Positions 43,796-54,832 of a DNA stretch of 64,000 nucleotides are shown here, one piece after another. Position 1 is the first letter of the stretch. Each line of letters begins with the position of its first letter. The position numbers were made by a program, and so were the translations under genes. Location: NCBI GenBank assembly GCA_949825025.1, contig OX463784.1, positions 4,308,885 to 4,372,884 on the forward strand, in the 5' to 3' direction. The DNA is from Siphlonurus alternatus. Taxonomy: Eukaryota; Arthropoda; Insecta; Ephemeroptera; Siphlonuridae. The notes beneath the pieces are model-generated. The model was not told where the DNA came from. It saw only the letters and a program-made list of their open reading frames with translations, and ran no database searches.

Positions 43796-44527
43796 TTGTT
43801 ATACTGATATATATATATATATATTATTTTCCATGTACTGTACTGTCCTTAAAAGTTAAAAACTGGAATACACGAATAGATAATTTGTTAGATCGTAACG
43901 CATGTATTCCAATTTTTTACTTTAGAATAGAAACTGTACATATATAAAGGTTCATCAATGAAAATGCATTAAAATACATATTTACGCAAGCAGAGCTATT
44001 ATCTATTAGCTGTTACATAAAATATAATTATCGCAGAAGCAATACAAAAACATGCATTTCAGTATAATAATTGTAGTATATCCAATAATAAAGACAATAA
44101 TTCAAGAAAAATAGTAACAAATAAACTTATTGTAAATAAATTATTATAACATATGTAATGATGGCAGCCTCTGTATATTCATTTATATTTCATTTATCGT
44201 GTCGTGGTAAATAAATGTTTCTTTACGAATCCAAATAGCCTAGCTAGGCCATATATATATATATATGCCATAAATATTTGAATACAACTAACTCCCTATC
44301 CAAAAGGCAGATCAGTGATCATATAATAAAAAAACGCCCTTTAACTTCTAGCATTTGTGATGAGAGGAGCCAATCGTTTTTATGTAATATTGCAAATTTG
44401 TTTTTTAATTTAATTGCGGTAAAAATATATGTTAAGGTGATATTATGTTAAATGTTGTTTGAAATTATACATAATCAATTTATTTGTATTAATGACTATT
44501 ACCACATTAACAGCAAAAATATCATGC

Positions 44528-44542
44528 AATTATATATGTATG

Positions 44543-44608
<66 letters not shown>
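44528..44608. repeat. (TA)n microsatellite
   Basis: Nearly pure TA dinucleotides. Confidence 0.93.
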
Positions 44609-44612
<4 letters not shown>

Positions 44613-45870
44613 TATAAGTAATTATTAACGACACTTGACTTCTGAAGCATCATAATGATTGGGATTTTGACATGTAGAAATATCAAGCATAAAGAATCAT
44701 GCGCTAAATACTAAAAATATAAAAAATTAATTTTATATGAAATGTTCTTTTTTGTTTCTGATTTCATTTGATATATTTGATTTAGTAAAATATTATTGGG
44801 CCTCCCCAAAAATATCTTAGAATTCAGTGCATATTATGCACGGTGATCATTATATACATATATGAAACAAAAGATTAATTATTAAAATAGAAATAATAAG
44901 TTATTATTTTACTTGTAATTAAAATACTTTCCTTGAAGACACTACAGTGTTATTAAATAGTGCTGAATCTCTATATAGGAGTTGCGAAAGCATTGACACT
45001 CAATTATATAGGGTGAAGTTATTTTCATAATTTACTTGTAGGGAGCGAACAATATAAAGATTATGATCATCCTGCATGGACTGTTTCTACTGCATATTTG
45101 CATGGTCTCAACACACCTCAAGTTCTGTACATAACTTCAAATTAATTCAGTAACAAGTAATAACAAGCAGAAACGAAGAAAATTATAATAAGTCAAAGTC
45201 TTGCTAGTGATTGAAAGCCGAAAGAAGATGAGGGCAATAAATAGTTACTATATCTATTAACTACATGATATTTATATAATTTTTATGTATAATTATTTAA
45301 ATATATTTATATTAAATCCATAATATGCTCGAACTTAATTTCAGAGTGGCTGCATGTGACGTCATAATCATGCAGGCAAAAGTTTACCTAGGATTGCATG
45401 TTAAGTATTAAAAGTTCCATGACGTAGACGTCACAACTTCTTTACACTATACTTTGAAGGTGTTATAGAATTAAAAAAATAAGAAAAAATTCGAGATGAT
45501 GATTAGAAAATACACACTGCAGCAAAAATATAAAATTGGTCCATTATACTTCGTTTTTTTTTTTTCTTCTTTTTTTTTTCCTTCTGCAACTTAATTTATA
45601 GTTTAAGTTTTGTATAATATGGTATAAAAATTATGTATGTGAAAAAATGTGTCAAACTTAACTCGATGACTTCTAACCAAATATATAATAAAAGTTACAT
45701 GCAGGTTTCCAATTTTATTCATATTAATTATTATATACATGCACGATAAATAAAGAATGAAAATATATGTTGTATAATTTTCCATATTTATTTAAATTTT
45801 TAATCTTTTCCTCCTTCAACCCAAGCTTGAATCATGAAATTCTTATTCATCCCCTTTTAAGCCCACTAAA

Positions 45871-45982
<112 letters not shown>

Positions 45983-46386
45983 CTCTTTACCAGCTTTTGA
46001 TACTATATGCTTATTTTTTTTCCATACAAATATTTCCTATAATTTATTTTTTTTAAAAGTATAACAGTACTGACATTAAGGTCAATAGCCTATGATTCTA
46101 TATAACAATGTAAAACGAAAAGACAATCCTATATTATTAATGCGCTAATTGCATTATTATAGCATAGCATATCAGTCATTATTTTCATAAATATCGAGTA
46201 TATTTTAAATATTAAAATTTGAATTCTAAGTATAACTTATTAGCTGCGAATTGCATTAGAAATAGTTTAGATGTACATATCATTAATTACTATTTGCTAT
46301 ATGTTTTAATAGTTATATTAACTGTTCGTAAAATCAAGTTGTTTCTCGTACTTTTTAAATTCTCCCAAAAAAAGCGCGCGAAGAGT

Positions 46387-47292
46387 TTAGCCAATCAGCG
46401 TGAATTTTGAAAAGGGTGTTCTGTAGTTGAAGATGCTTTCATAAATAGCAGTCGGGCCAGTGAATAACTTTTCTCCAAAGTTATGACCACCAGGTGGGAT
46501 TGTGAATGACTTCATTTCTACACGACTAATAGGGTACTTTGCACTGGTTGTTGCCAGCACCTTACTGTGTGCCACTAGAATTGATGGAGATATTCTCACT
46601 CGTCGCACAAGTAACGTTGCTTTTGCAATTTTGATTGTATACTTTGCATCACCAGAATCCATAAGACAAAATGCAGGCTTAGATCTGGTGAAAAGAATGT
46701 CTATTGGGACACCATTTATAATAAATGTACTTTGCCCAAATATGTCTACTTTAATTTGACCGAGGAGAGGCACAAGCTTACTGCCTTTGATATGTGCCCT
46801 TCGTTGTGCAAGTCCCACATTTGCGTCTAAGTCATTCATTTTTCCAGCTGTGTCTTTATAATATAAAGCCATGGTTTGATGACTTTCCTTTGCTGTAACA
46901 TTGTAATTAAATAATGTTTCAAAGTACGCTCTGTATGGGTACAACTGTGATGGTGGTGACAACATTTTGTTGTTCATTGAAACACTTACTTCTGAAAAAA
47001 GTGAATGAAGAAAATTGTTCACAGGACCAACTTTGTTAACATCAGCTACAATGTCTTCTCCTTTATCAGTTTTTATGCTAACCAAGAGTTTTAAATATGT
47101 ATGTGAAGGGTCTAAGTAATCATCAGCACTAATAGGAATAGAAAACTCAAGAGGAGCTTCGTTGTCAATTGAAGCATTTGGTTTAATGTACAATACTTCT
47201 GAATTTTCAATGCTAATTTGTGTGGGTGGCAGAGCAAATAGGTCTAGTTCACTCTTGGTACATTCAGGAGAGTTATTATGAATGAAAGCCAT
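46387..47292 (-). pseudogene. Major capsid protein, N-terminal fragment
   Basis: The first 278 codons (47292-46459) are genuine: an N-terminal D-L-F-A-L-P-P-T-Q motif, P-L-E-F-S-I-P-I, V-S-V-S-M-N-N-K and P-Y-R-A-Y-F-E-T-L, typical of Polinton major capsid proteins. After the duplicated G-P-T (46458-46450) the frame runs 20 codons into the inserted element and stops. Total capsid length without the insertion would be about 435 codons, the usual size for the family. The split falls between the two jelly-roll halves. It lies 8 bp after the basic-protein gene. Confidence 0.94.
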
Positions 47293-47300
47293 TGAATCTG

Positions 47301-47798
47301 TTAGCCAAAAATGTCAGAAAATGTTTGTGTATTCTTTCTTTTAGCTTTTTTCACGCACTTCTTTTTCTTGGGTTTCAGACGTTTCACTTGTTTTTTTACT
47401 TTTTTTGTTGCTTTTTTTTTCTTCGAGGTAGCAGAGGTCTTTCGTTTCTTAGTTACAGTTGCAGACTGATTATTTTTTGAATTCTTACGCTTATATACTC
47501 TTCCCGAACCACTCATTTTCTGAACAGCTCTCTCAGTTAAGTTATGACCCATGTTTCTTACTCTATTCTGGAGGCTTTCTTTAATAGGCACTAGTTTTAT
47601 TGTGTCAGAAAGTACACCAACACCTCCTGAGAGTGCTTCGTCCTTAATTGCTGACAAGCCACTCTTAAGAAGTGGCAATACTGAGCGAAGCATTTTACCA
47701 AAAAAATTTCCAATGCCTCTTCCTGTTTGTTCACGAAAATATGCATTTCCAACTCCTGATTGAGCTTGTTTCAAGTAATATGTTGTATATGAATTCAT
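47301..47798 (-). CDS. Basic virion-type protein (165 aa)
   Basis: N-terminal half has G-R-G-I-G-N-F-F-G-K-M-L-R and V-L-P-L-L-K-S-G-L, a short amphipathic motif recurring in small Polinton and adenovirus-like core or membrane-lytic proteins. The C-terminal 65 residues are extremely Lys-rich (K-K-K-K-A-T-K-K-V-K-K). Likely a DNA-condensing or capsid-interior protein; the exact homology is inference. Packed between minor and major capsid genes with gaps of 2 and 8 bp. Confidence 0.82.
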   Translation of the reverse strand: MNSYTTYYLKQAQSGVGNAYFREQTGRGIGNFFGKMLRSVLPLLKSGLSAIKDEALSGGVGVLSDTIKLVPIKESLQNRVRNMGHNLTERAVQKMSGSGRVYKRKNSKNNQSATVTKKRKTSATSKKKKATKKVKKQVKRLKPKKKKCVKKAKRKNTQTFSDIFG

Positions 47799-47800
47799 AT

Positions 47801-48541
47801 TTATGAGGAGCAGCGACGAAAGTGTAGTAGTACAGAGCAGGTTCCACTTATGAATGGTAAAAGTTCTTCATTTCTGTCTTTTATATCAATGGAAATTTCA
47901 TCAATTTCCTTCAGTGCTATTGGTGCATATTGAGGGACTTTATAAAAGATACAACCACTGCCACCATGAACATATGAATTAATATCTATAGTAATACATT
48001 TCAAAATTTTGCTTACTCTGTCACCAAAAAGTTGTGGTTTTACTATGCTGCAATACAAGTAAGCTTGCGATGGAATACCCACATTAAAATCTGGTGAATG
48101 GGGTGCTTGAATGTACTGTCCTCTGAAGTCAGTTGCATTAGGAAATCCTAACTGCATAGCCAAAGTCCTTGTGAGTCTAAGTCTCACATCATCCACAATA
48201 TCTGAGGTACATAAAACTCTATTTTTATCAAGTTTAAATGTGTATTCATAATCCAAATCTTCTTGAATTTTTTGTAATATGTTTTCAACATTAAGTGTGT
48301 AAGTATCTTGAATAATACATCTTTTTCTTGTCATGCCACCATGCTTGGTCCACGCTCTGCTGTTTTGACCGTAAAAATTACATAAAGTCATTGGAAAATG
48401 TATTTCATGAACAGCAACTTCCCATGCTTCATGAAGAACAATTCTCTTTTGCAGCTTATTGGTAAAGCAGGATGTGGTGTTTTTTGGATGTAATGTAGCT
48501 GAGGAGTCGCTTAATAATGTAATATAAAATTCGTCCTCCAT
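47801..48541 (-). CDS. Minor capsid (penton-type) protein
   Basis: 246 aa. It starts F-Y-I-T-L-L-S-D-S-S then N-T-T-S-C-F-T-N-K-L and W-E-V-A-V-H-E-I-H-F-P, the typical opening of Polinton minor capsid proteins (single jelly roll). It ends L-L-H-F-R-R-C. Known role: pentameric capsid vertices. Intact, 3 bp after the integrase stop. Confidence 0.87.
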   Translation of the reverse strand: MEDEFYITLLSDSSATLHPKNTTSCFTNKLQKRIVLHEAWEVAVHEIHFPMTLCNFYGQNSRAWTKHGGMTRKRCIIQDTYTLNVENILQKIQEDLDYEYTFKLDKNRVLCTSDIVDDVRLRLTRTLAMQLGFPNATDFRGQYIQAPHSPDFNVGIPSQAYLYCSIVKPQLFGDRVSKILKCITIDINSYVHGGSGCIFYKVPQYAPIALKEIDEISIDIKDRNEELLPFISGTCSVLLHFRRCSS

Positions 48542-48544
48542 TTT

Positions 48545-49606
48545 TTATTTTTTAATATTGCTGGCACTGATCCAACTGTTGAACTTCTCGGGGTAACCAA
48601 TCCAACTGACAAACAGCTCCTTTCTGTCACCTTTTCCTCTGGTTTTAATGATTTTATCAATTTTATGAAACTCAGGTAAGCCAACCTTTTGAAGTTCACA
48701 TTCATAAAATCGACCAGCTATTTTTTCACCTTGTAAGTCACAAAGTTCATACATTATAGGTCTCCTCTGCAGTACATTATTAATAACAAATATTTCTTTT
48801 GAATAGTTATTTTCATAACCTTTACTAAATGCTTTTTTTGTTTTACTTATCCTAACATTGTCACCAACTTGCAGCTTTGGTTTTGTTCCATCTATTGGAA
48901 GTTGATGTTGATATAATTTTTTCCAGACAGATAAAAAGTTGTGTTCATTCACACTGACTGGTGTTGTGCCAATGCTACTATGATCAGTGGCGTTATATCC
49001 TTTTATAATGTCTTGAAGTACATCAACATACCTATGACTGTTGCTATGTGTAAAATATCTCCACAGCTTTGTTTTTAATGTGCGTATAAACCTCTCAGCC
49101 ACGCAAGCCTTGATGTCTGCATTTTCAGTACTATACATACCAATGTCACTATTTTTTAAAAATGTTTTCAAAATTTTGTTTTTAAATTCAAGTCCTTTAT
49201 CAACACAAATTTTCAATGGCTTGCGTGCTACTTTATTTATAATATCTTCTAGTGCACTTTTAACTGTTTCAGCAGACTTATTTTTTAACACACGCACCAT
49301 TGCAAACTTACTTAAGACATCAATGGCTACAAGTATATAGCAAGCACCATCATTTTCCTGCTTAAACTTCTGCATGTCAGCTAAATCCACATGCCAAACG
49401 TCGTCAATATTAGTAACAAAAACAATGTCTCGTTTAAATTTTTTTCTTGCAGGTGCATGGAGAGTGTACGCTTCCTGACCACTTAAAAAATCTTTAATTT
49501 TTTTGTCTGAAATGCTCTTAGGCACATGCTTCCGAAGTGTACTGTAGCTACTATATCCAGCAGGATGTTTTGTATCAAAATATATCTTTGAAAGTAATTT
49601 GCTCAT
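48545..49606 (-). CDS. Retroviral-type integrase with chromodomain
   Basis: 353 aa. DDE residues are D74 (W-H-V-D-L), D136 (C-V-D-K-G) and E171 (C-V-A-E-R-F-I-R-T-L-K). A C-terminal chromodomain (about 310-352) contains the V-S-W-I-G-Y-P and S-W-I motifs. No HHCC zinc motif is visible in the first 60 residues. It performs the staggered 6-bp integration seen at the element ends. It overlaps the upstream 237-aa gene by 4 bp. Intact. Confidence 0.95.
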   Translation of the reverse strand: MSKLLSKIYFDTKHPAGYSSYSTLRKHVPKSISDKKIKDFLSGQEAYTLHAPARKKFKRDIVFVTNIDDVWHVDLADMQKFKQENDGACYILVAIDVLSKFAMVRVLKNKSAETVKSALEDIINKVARKPLKICVDKGLEFKNKILKTFLKNSDIGMYSTENADIKACVAERFIRTLKTKLWRYFTHSNSHRYVDVLQDIIKGYNATDHSSIGTTPVSVNEHNFLSVWKKLYQHQLPIDGTKPKLQVGDNVRISKTKKAFSKGYENNYSKEIFVINNVLQRRPIMYELCDLQGEKIAGRFYECELQKVGLPEFHKIDKIIKTRGKGDRKELFVSWIGYPEKFNSWISASNIKK

Positions 49607-50316
49607 AGTTTAAATTTTGTCCAAGTACTTGCATAGGGTGAATAATGTATTTTTCTACGTTTTGCAACTGTAGGAACTACAGGAGTCCTTGATGTTGATG
49701 GCTGAGGAGTCACAGGAGCACTGTTTACAGCAGTCAAGTAAGAATCCTGTATATTTTTTCCCAAAAATTGTCGTGGCACATTGGAGTCAATAACAGCCTT
49801 AGTAAACTCCTGCCAACCTGCTGGGTTAGCATTGCCCCTGGACTTGACAGCGTTACATATAAGATCAACTATATTTGAATTTTTAATGTCTTTGCCATTA
49901 ACATTAATTTCTCCCGTTTCATTCCAGGATACAAAAGGCCCAGCCATTAATATATTTAATAGCTCTATTCCTTTGTCTTTCATAGTTTTTGGTAACGCTT
50001 TTTTAAGTAAATGTATTACTTGAGCATCTTTTGTTGGAAGTAAAGTTTTATTTTCAATAAGGGCTTCTTCAACTGGATCTGCATCTGGTTGTGGTTTTTT
50101 ATTTATAAGTGGTATTTCAATAGCTTTTTCTTTTTCTTTAACAAAATGTAAATATTTATGTAAAGTTTGAGAGTACATTTTCCATTTTAACTCGTCAGAA
50201 CAATTTGTGTTATATAGTATACTGTGCATTTCTTTATCCATCCCAGAAAGCTGTTTTGTGTCAAGTCTTGAAAAAATTTCAGGTGGAACGAGGATCATTT
50301 TTGTAGCTTCTTCCAT
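49603..50316 (-). CDS. Conserved Polinton protein, function unknown (237 aa)
   Basis: Begins M-E-E-A-T-K-M-I-L-V-P-P and contains V-S-W-N-E-T-G-E-I and N-S-N-I-V-D-L-I, then W-Q-E-F. This pattern is common in the protein encoded next to integrase in animal Polintons; no enzymatic role is known to me. Helical middle, Pro/Ser/Thr-rich linker and a basic R-R-K-I-H-Y tail. Gap of 6 bp to the upstream gene. Confidence 0.8.
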   Translation of the reverse strand: MEEATKMILVPPEIFSRLDTKQLSGMDKEMHSILYNTNCSDELKWKMYSQTLHKYLHFVKEKEKAIEIPLINKKPQPDADPVEEALIENKTLLPTKDAQVIHLLKKALPKTMKDKGIELLNILMAGPFVSWNETGEINVNGKDIKNSNIVDLICNAVKSRGNANPAGWQEFTKAVIDSNVPRQFLGKNIQDSYLTAVNSAPVTPQPSTSRTPVVPTVAKRRKIHYSPYASTWTKFKL

Positions 50317-50322
50317 GTTGAT

Positions 50323-50649
50323 TTAAATAATTTTAGACAGTAATGCACCCAGAACTGGTAGAAGAAGTGGTATTAAAAAATTTCCACCCTTTTGTAATAA
50401 TTTTCTTTTTGCTTTCCAGTCGCCTGTTTTTTTCACAATGCTTCTTAAATATGTCTTATGCTTGGAGTATTTTTTCTTCTGTTTCTCGTCCAATATTATA
50501 TTACCTTGTAAAATATTAAGCACACATTCACATAAGGTACAAACTAAATGTTTATCAGCATGCTTTAAAAGAGCATTTCTTAGTTCAGGTTTAGCATTTA
50601 ACACAATTTTCAATATTGCTACTTGCTGCTCTGTCAGTTGCTCCTCCAT
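50323..50649 (-). CDS. Small basic protein with hydrophobic tail (108 aa)
   Basis: A helical, Cys-containing N-terminal half, a Lys-rich middle (K-A-K-R-K-L-L-Q-K-G-G), then a hydrophobic end F-L-I-P-L-L-L-P-V-L-G-A-L-L-S-K. Similar small proteins are common in Polintons; a core or membrane-active role is inferred only. Confidence 0.75.
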   Translation of the reverse strand: MEEQLTEQQVAILKIVLNAKPELRNALLKHADKHLVCTLCECVLNILQGNIILDEKQKKKYSKHKTYLRSIVKKTGDWKAKRKLLQKGGNFLIPLLLPVLGALLSKII

Positions 50650-50667
50650 TTGTGGTTAAATTTACAT

Positions 50668-51315
50668 CTATTTTTTCTTCTTTTTATTAGCTTGAGGTAC
50701 ATACACAATTGGGTAGCCTGGATCTTCCTCCCCTAAAATGTTTGTACGCACACGACAATGGTCAGGTGTTGACTGTTTCAAGTCAACAAGCAAATAACCA
50801 TGAGCTCGTGTTGTAGAATCTTTATATGCCTCTTGTATGAACTTTGGTCCTGATGGAAAAATCTGACGTGCCAAGTGTGAAATTTGTGTGTAGTCCCTTG
50901 GATTTTTAAATAAAACAAGATAATGTGTATTTAAACTTATATCTCGAGCTCCTTTAGATTGATGAAATATATTTTGTGTGATGTAAATAACTGAAGTGTT
51001 GGTATGATGTGAACCTTTTGTAAATAAGTCAACAATAGAAGCACCACTTTCTCGCATCAAGTCATCAATCACAATGAGTCTAGGTAAACTATTATCCTCC
51101 CTTACAATATCATCAAGACCTTCTTGAAATTTTATTATACCATCCAATGATGGTATTTCTGGATGCCAACCAGAATAGCACCAAAGTATATTTTCAAACT
51201 TTGTGTCACATCCTTTTAATCCATTAATTATAAATTGCTGAACAAAATAACTTTTTCCTGAAGATGTTGGACCAGCCACACATGATGTGAAAGGATGTTT
51301 CAACCTCAAGTCCAT
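50668..51315 (-). CDS. Genome-packaging ATPase (A32/FtsK-HerA type)
   Basis: 215 aa. Walker A G-P-T-S-S-G-K-S (15-22), Walker B R-L-I-V-I-D-D (79-85), then Y-I-T-Q-N (sensor-like) and a Lys-rich C-terminus. The family pumps DNA into icosahedral capsids. It has A-rich, TATA-like upstream sequence (TATATATAAAG on the minus strand near 51360). First of the tightly packed morphogenesis array. Intact. Confidence 0.93.
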   Translation of the reverse strand: MDLRLKHPFTSCVAGPTSSGKSYFVQQFIINGLKGCDTKFENILWCYSGWHPEIPSLDGIIKFQEGLDDIVREDNSLPRLIVIDDLMRESGASIVDLFTKGSHHTNTSVIYITQNIFHQSKGARDISLNTHYLVLFKNPRDYTQISHLARQIFPSGPKFIQEAYKDSTTRAHGYLLVDLKQSTPDHCRVRTNILGEEDPGYPIVYVPQANKKKKK

Positions 51316-51344
51316 TTCTTATACTGACTATTTTCTTATGTTGC

Positions 51345-51375
51345 TACTTTTTTATATCTTTATATATAAAAATCA
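51345..51375 (-). promoter_or_regulatory. TATA-like region upstream of the ATPase
   Basis: TATATATAAAGATATAAAAA on the minus strand, 40-60 bp before the start. The only sizeable gap upstream of the morphogenesis array, so a likely promoter. Confidence 0.4.
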
Positions 51376-51569
51376 GGGATGCTATACTATATAAATAACA
51401 AGATTTATTTTATGTTTTGGTTTGGTTTTTATTCACTTTATTGTTTACATCTCATTTTTTTATTTTTCAACTAAATATTATTTTTATACTTTGCATGCAA
51501 AAAACATCTATGTTAATTTAATAACACTATCTAAGCAACTACACATGACGACTATTGTCGTAAAAGCAT

Positions 51570-52763
51570 CTAACAATCAAACAGGGCCCGGCGCAGCCTT
51601 GTTGGTGACCCATCATTTTCAATGGGCTCATTTACACCTCGGCCTTGCACCAAAAGGTTGAGGTAGTGCTCAGTTGTAAGATTCAGCACTTGGAGAAGGC
51701 CCTTCAGCTCAACCCATGTCATGGCTGACATGTAGATCCTCTCAGCCACAGTGTCACCAATGTACTGACGAATCAGTGCCCAGCGACTCATTTTGTCCTT
51801 CTGGAAGTAGCAGTAGGCAGCTCCATTGCAGATTTCAATTTCCTCATCAGCGTCCTCCTCGTCCTCAGTGAATTCTAGGGCCTCTATCTCGCACTTGTAG
51901 ATCAGCCCACGGCTGATGGCAGGAATTCCGCTCTTGAGAAATTTTATGGCAGGTAGGCGAATCTCATTGGTTCCCTGCTGAATAACAATTATGACTCTGT
52001 CATTCACGCTCAGGTTGGCATCATTCAGCAGACACACACGGATTGACATGTCAAGTCCAATGTGGTAGTCAGCACTCAGTAAAATTTCCTCAACTGCAAG
52101 CTTGCGACGTTTCTCCATGAACTCTGCTTCCATGTGGTAGTCATCAATGTAAAATGCTTTTTCACCATTCATTCGCTGCTCCACTTCCATGGCCTCACAA
52201 ATACATGAATCGCCCGTTGGTTTGATGAGCAGCCTCTTCCTCGGAACCTTTGGAGTATGAACTTTTCCAAGGTCTTGCATCTGCTTTTTGAATCGCTTAG
52301 CGGGAGTTGTGAGTGGTTTATCATCAGCATCGTCTTCTTCTTCCTCCACTTCTTCTTCTCCACCACTCTCAAAGTCAGTCACTTCACCTTCTTCATCCTC
52401 ATTCTCAGACTTTTCTTTAACAGAAGTGAAACTGGTCATGGTTCCAGAATTGGTGTCAAAAGTAGGAGCTTCCTGGGTGTCAGAGCTGACGGGAGTGTCA
52501 GCTGGAGCTTGAGGTGAAGCTGCTTTCACAGGAGACTCTGGACACTCTTGAGCTAGCGTAATGGTTTTGAAGTTAATGATGATGCCAGACTTGATCTTAG
52601 AACTGATGGTACTCGTAGGTGGTGTATTTGGAATAATTTCCACAAGAGAATCTGCAGACTTTGAAGTAGGCGTGATGGATCTCGTCGGGGCTTCGGCCTC
52701 GGCTTCCTCTGTGTCTTTGAAGATATCAGGACTAACAGACTGAGATGACGGCTCCATTTTCAC
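51570..52763 (-). CDS. Acidic Polinton protein of unknown function (397 aa)
   Basis: Residues 1-120 are Ser/Thr/Pro-rich and disordered. An acidic block (G-G-E-E-E-V-E-E-E-E-D-D, about 134-145) and a basic patch follow (A-K-R-F-K-K, R-K-R-L). The C-terminal half (about 190-385) looks globular, with V-I-I-V-I-Q-Q-G-T-N-E-I and a second acidic patch. I do not recognise the family. It has its own TATATAAA box (52820-52827) and ends 254 bp before the ATPase start. Divergent in style from the virion genes; a regulatory or DNA-binding role is a guess. Confidence 0.78.
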   Translation of the reverse strand: MKMEPSSQSVSPDIFKDTEEAEAEAPTRSITPTSKSADSLVEIIPNTPPTSTISSKIKSGIIINFKTITLAQECPESPVKAASPQAPADTPVSSDTQEAPTFDTNSGTMTSFTSVKEKSENEDEEGEVTDFESGGEEEVEEEEDDADDKPLTTPAKRFKKQMQDLGKVHTPKVPRKRLLIKPTGDSCICEAMEVEQRMNGEKAFYIDDYHMEAEFMEKRRKLAVEEILLSADYHIGLDMSIRVCLLNDANLSVNDRVIIVIQQGTNEIRLPAIKFLKSGIPAISRGLIYKCEIEALEFTEDEEDADEEIEICNGAAYCYFQKDKMSRWALIRQYIGDTVAERIYMSAMTWVELKGLLQVLNLTTEHYLNLLVQGRGVNEPIENDGSPTRLRRALFDC

Positions 52764-52819
52764 TAGTGTACTTGGTTGATGTATCAGAGCGTATGATAAA
52801 ATTTAATACAGTTCACTCG

Positions 52820-52827
52820 TTTATATA
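52820..52827 (-). promoter_or_regulatory. TATA box of the 397-aa gene
   Basis: TATATAAA on the minus strand, about 60 bp upstream of the ATG at 52763. Confidence 0.55.
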
Positions 52828-53163
52828 GTCTCCAGAACGTTGACACATGCGCAGTAATGTGGTAATAAAAAATGTGATTCACAATTAAAATACTGCAAAG
52901 AAAGCAGTAGTGATAAATATAGACGTTCTCATACGACGCACATGGAATAATATATTCGCGGAATTTTTCATCGCATACCTCTTTCTATCATTTTCATCAT
53001 ATATGAAGGCAGCACATCCAGTCATAAAAAGTATAATTTCATTATATTTATTAAGAAAAAATTATTTAAATAATAAAAATCTTTTTTATGATAAAAATAT
53101 AAAAAATTACTAAGTCCAGAAAGTAAAAAGTTAACATTGTCATTTCTAATTATCTTACATATA
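52828..53163. other. Sub-terminal Polinton spacer
   Basis: AT-rich sequence between the right-most gene and the terminal repeat. A 67-codon plus frame (52910-53113) has no recognisable content. Confidence 0.4.
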
Positions 53164-53514
53164 TTATATTACATATCCGACTCAGTGGAGTCGTACAAGG
53201 TAGCAAAACTTTCTTTTAATTAAATTTATATATATAAATATATAAACAAAAATCCCTGGAGTCGTACGAGCTGGCAAATTTTCTTTTAAAAAAAAATCAT
53301 AATTTAATTGTCCCGTAAAAATTAAAAGATTTCTTAATTTTATATTAAATTTATATTTTTATATATAATATATATATTATACTAAATCCCTGGAGTCGTA
53401 CGAGCTGGCTGTGGACTTAGAAAATTTTCATTTGTTTACATGGACTTAGAATATTTTCATTGTTTACATTCCCCTTCTTGAGGGAGATTTTGCTAACTTA
53501 TCATTATCACTACT
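53164..53514 (-). repeat. Polinton right terminal inverted repeat
   Basis: About 350 bp. The same CTGGAGTCGTACGAGCTGGC site appears three times; the innermost copy reads GTGGAGTCGTACAAGGTAGC and is diverged. The inner part differs from the left repeat in AT-run length. Confidence 0.92.
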
Positions 53515-53520
53515 TCTATT

Positions 53521-53935
53521 GTTTAGCAAGATTTAGGTTATAAGAAATAATTGCAATGTGTGGATATAATTCATATGTTTGCATGTAAATAAGAGAATGT
53601 GACAATTAAGCTGGTATAAATATAAATAAGGGTTCAATTCATGAAATTAGAGACCGCTTGATCTGAATATCACCATCTTATATACATGGAAAAGATAGCG
53701 AAAACACTGTCTTTATCTAAGCCTACTATTTTAATCCGTGTTGACCGTTCTACCTGCTTGTCTTAGGCCTGGGATATTCAGAGGGTCTTGTTAAAAGTCA
53801 TGTATGTATTGTGTTTTGATGTTATTGTTATGTATCTTTGTTAATATTAAGTTTAATTGACAGGAACATATGTTGTCTTGTACAATCAAAAAATTTCGGA
53901 AAAAGAAAATAAAAAAAAATGTGACGTTTTCTGTA
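53521..53935 (+). mobile_element. LINE 3' part beyond the Polinton
   Basis: Continues the sequence interrupted at 29833. Ends in an A-rich tail (GAAAATAAAAAAAAATGTGA) just before the host intron sequence resumes at about 53940. Confidence 0.5.
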
Positions 53936-53939
53936 CTTT

Positions 53940-54085
53940 TGGTGTTGTCAATTCTGTAAAATTATGTTGTGGCTGCTGACAGATCATTTTCTTGATTTTG
54001 CAATGTTAAATCATGTAACAGAGCCTCGATGCACGTACGTAGTTCAGCTATTACCACCAGTATCGCTGGCAACTTTATGATGTCA
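53940..54085. repeat. Right part of the interrupted intron segment
   Basis: Matches 18705-18860 (GTTGTCAATTCTGTAAAATT, ATGTTAAATCATGTAAC). It continues the segment broken off at 28877. Confidence 0.7.
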
Positions 54086-54093
54086 ATATTTAC

Positions 54094-54158
54094 CTGGAGA
54101 TAACTGTACAGGTACAATGTGTTGCAAGCTGGAGTAAGTACACCCAAACTCGCAAGAT
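54094..54158 (-). CDS. C-type lectin gene, module B 65-nt exon
   Basis: 65 nt, phase 1 to 0, acceptor TTTTCAG, donor GTAAAT. It reads L-A-S-L-G-V-L-T-P-A-C-N-T-L-Y-L-Y-S-Y-L-Q with the cysteine aligned to modules A and C. The next exon downstream is at 27774-27867, so the host must splice across about 26 kb of inserted DNA. Confidence 0.75.
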
Positions 54159-54832
54159 CTGAAAATATTAAAACTTTATTAAAATTTATTAATTGAAATA
54201 ATTATGATTTTATAACATTTATTCTTATACATGATTTGTTCTAAAGTATTTAAAAAAAAAAAAAACGAAAACCAGATAATCTGAACATGATAAAGTTACA
54301 TGTGAAGCAATATTATATTATGATAAAAACAGCTGTTCTTAATCGTTTCTTAATCGGAAAAAGTTATCTTTAATATCAGGAATGGTCAACAATTTATAAC
54401 AAACTTAACGTGCCTCAATTCTTTGATTTAATTTAAATTGCGACGACGAATTAAAAGCTTTATTATCATAGAAATTTATATTTCAATTTAACTATTTATC
54501 ATGATCATGTACTGTCAGTTATATATTTTATTAATTATCATGTGGTTGATTTTATTTATTGCTAATAATGTCAATATTATTTAAAATATTTTATATTAAA
54601 ATATATTGTATGTATTATATATTATAAGTGTACAAAAGATAATGTTATACAGTATATAATATTTAATAGTTACGTTAATTGTTGATATTTAATTAATATT
54701 ATAATCCAATTCCTTATTAATTTATATTTAAAAAAATTAATTTCTTTTTGTATGTTATTATCATATTTAATCATCGTTTCCTTTTTAATAGAGTTTGTTA
54801 TCTTCAACTCAAATTATATTGTTCCAACTTAC

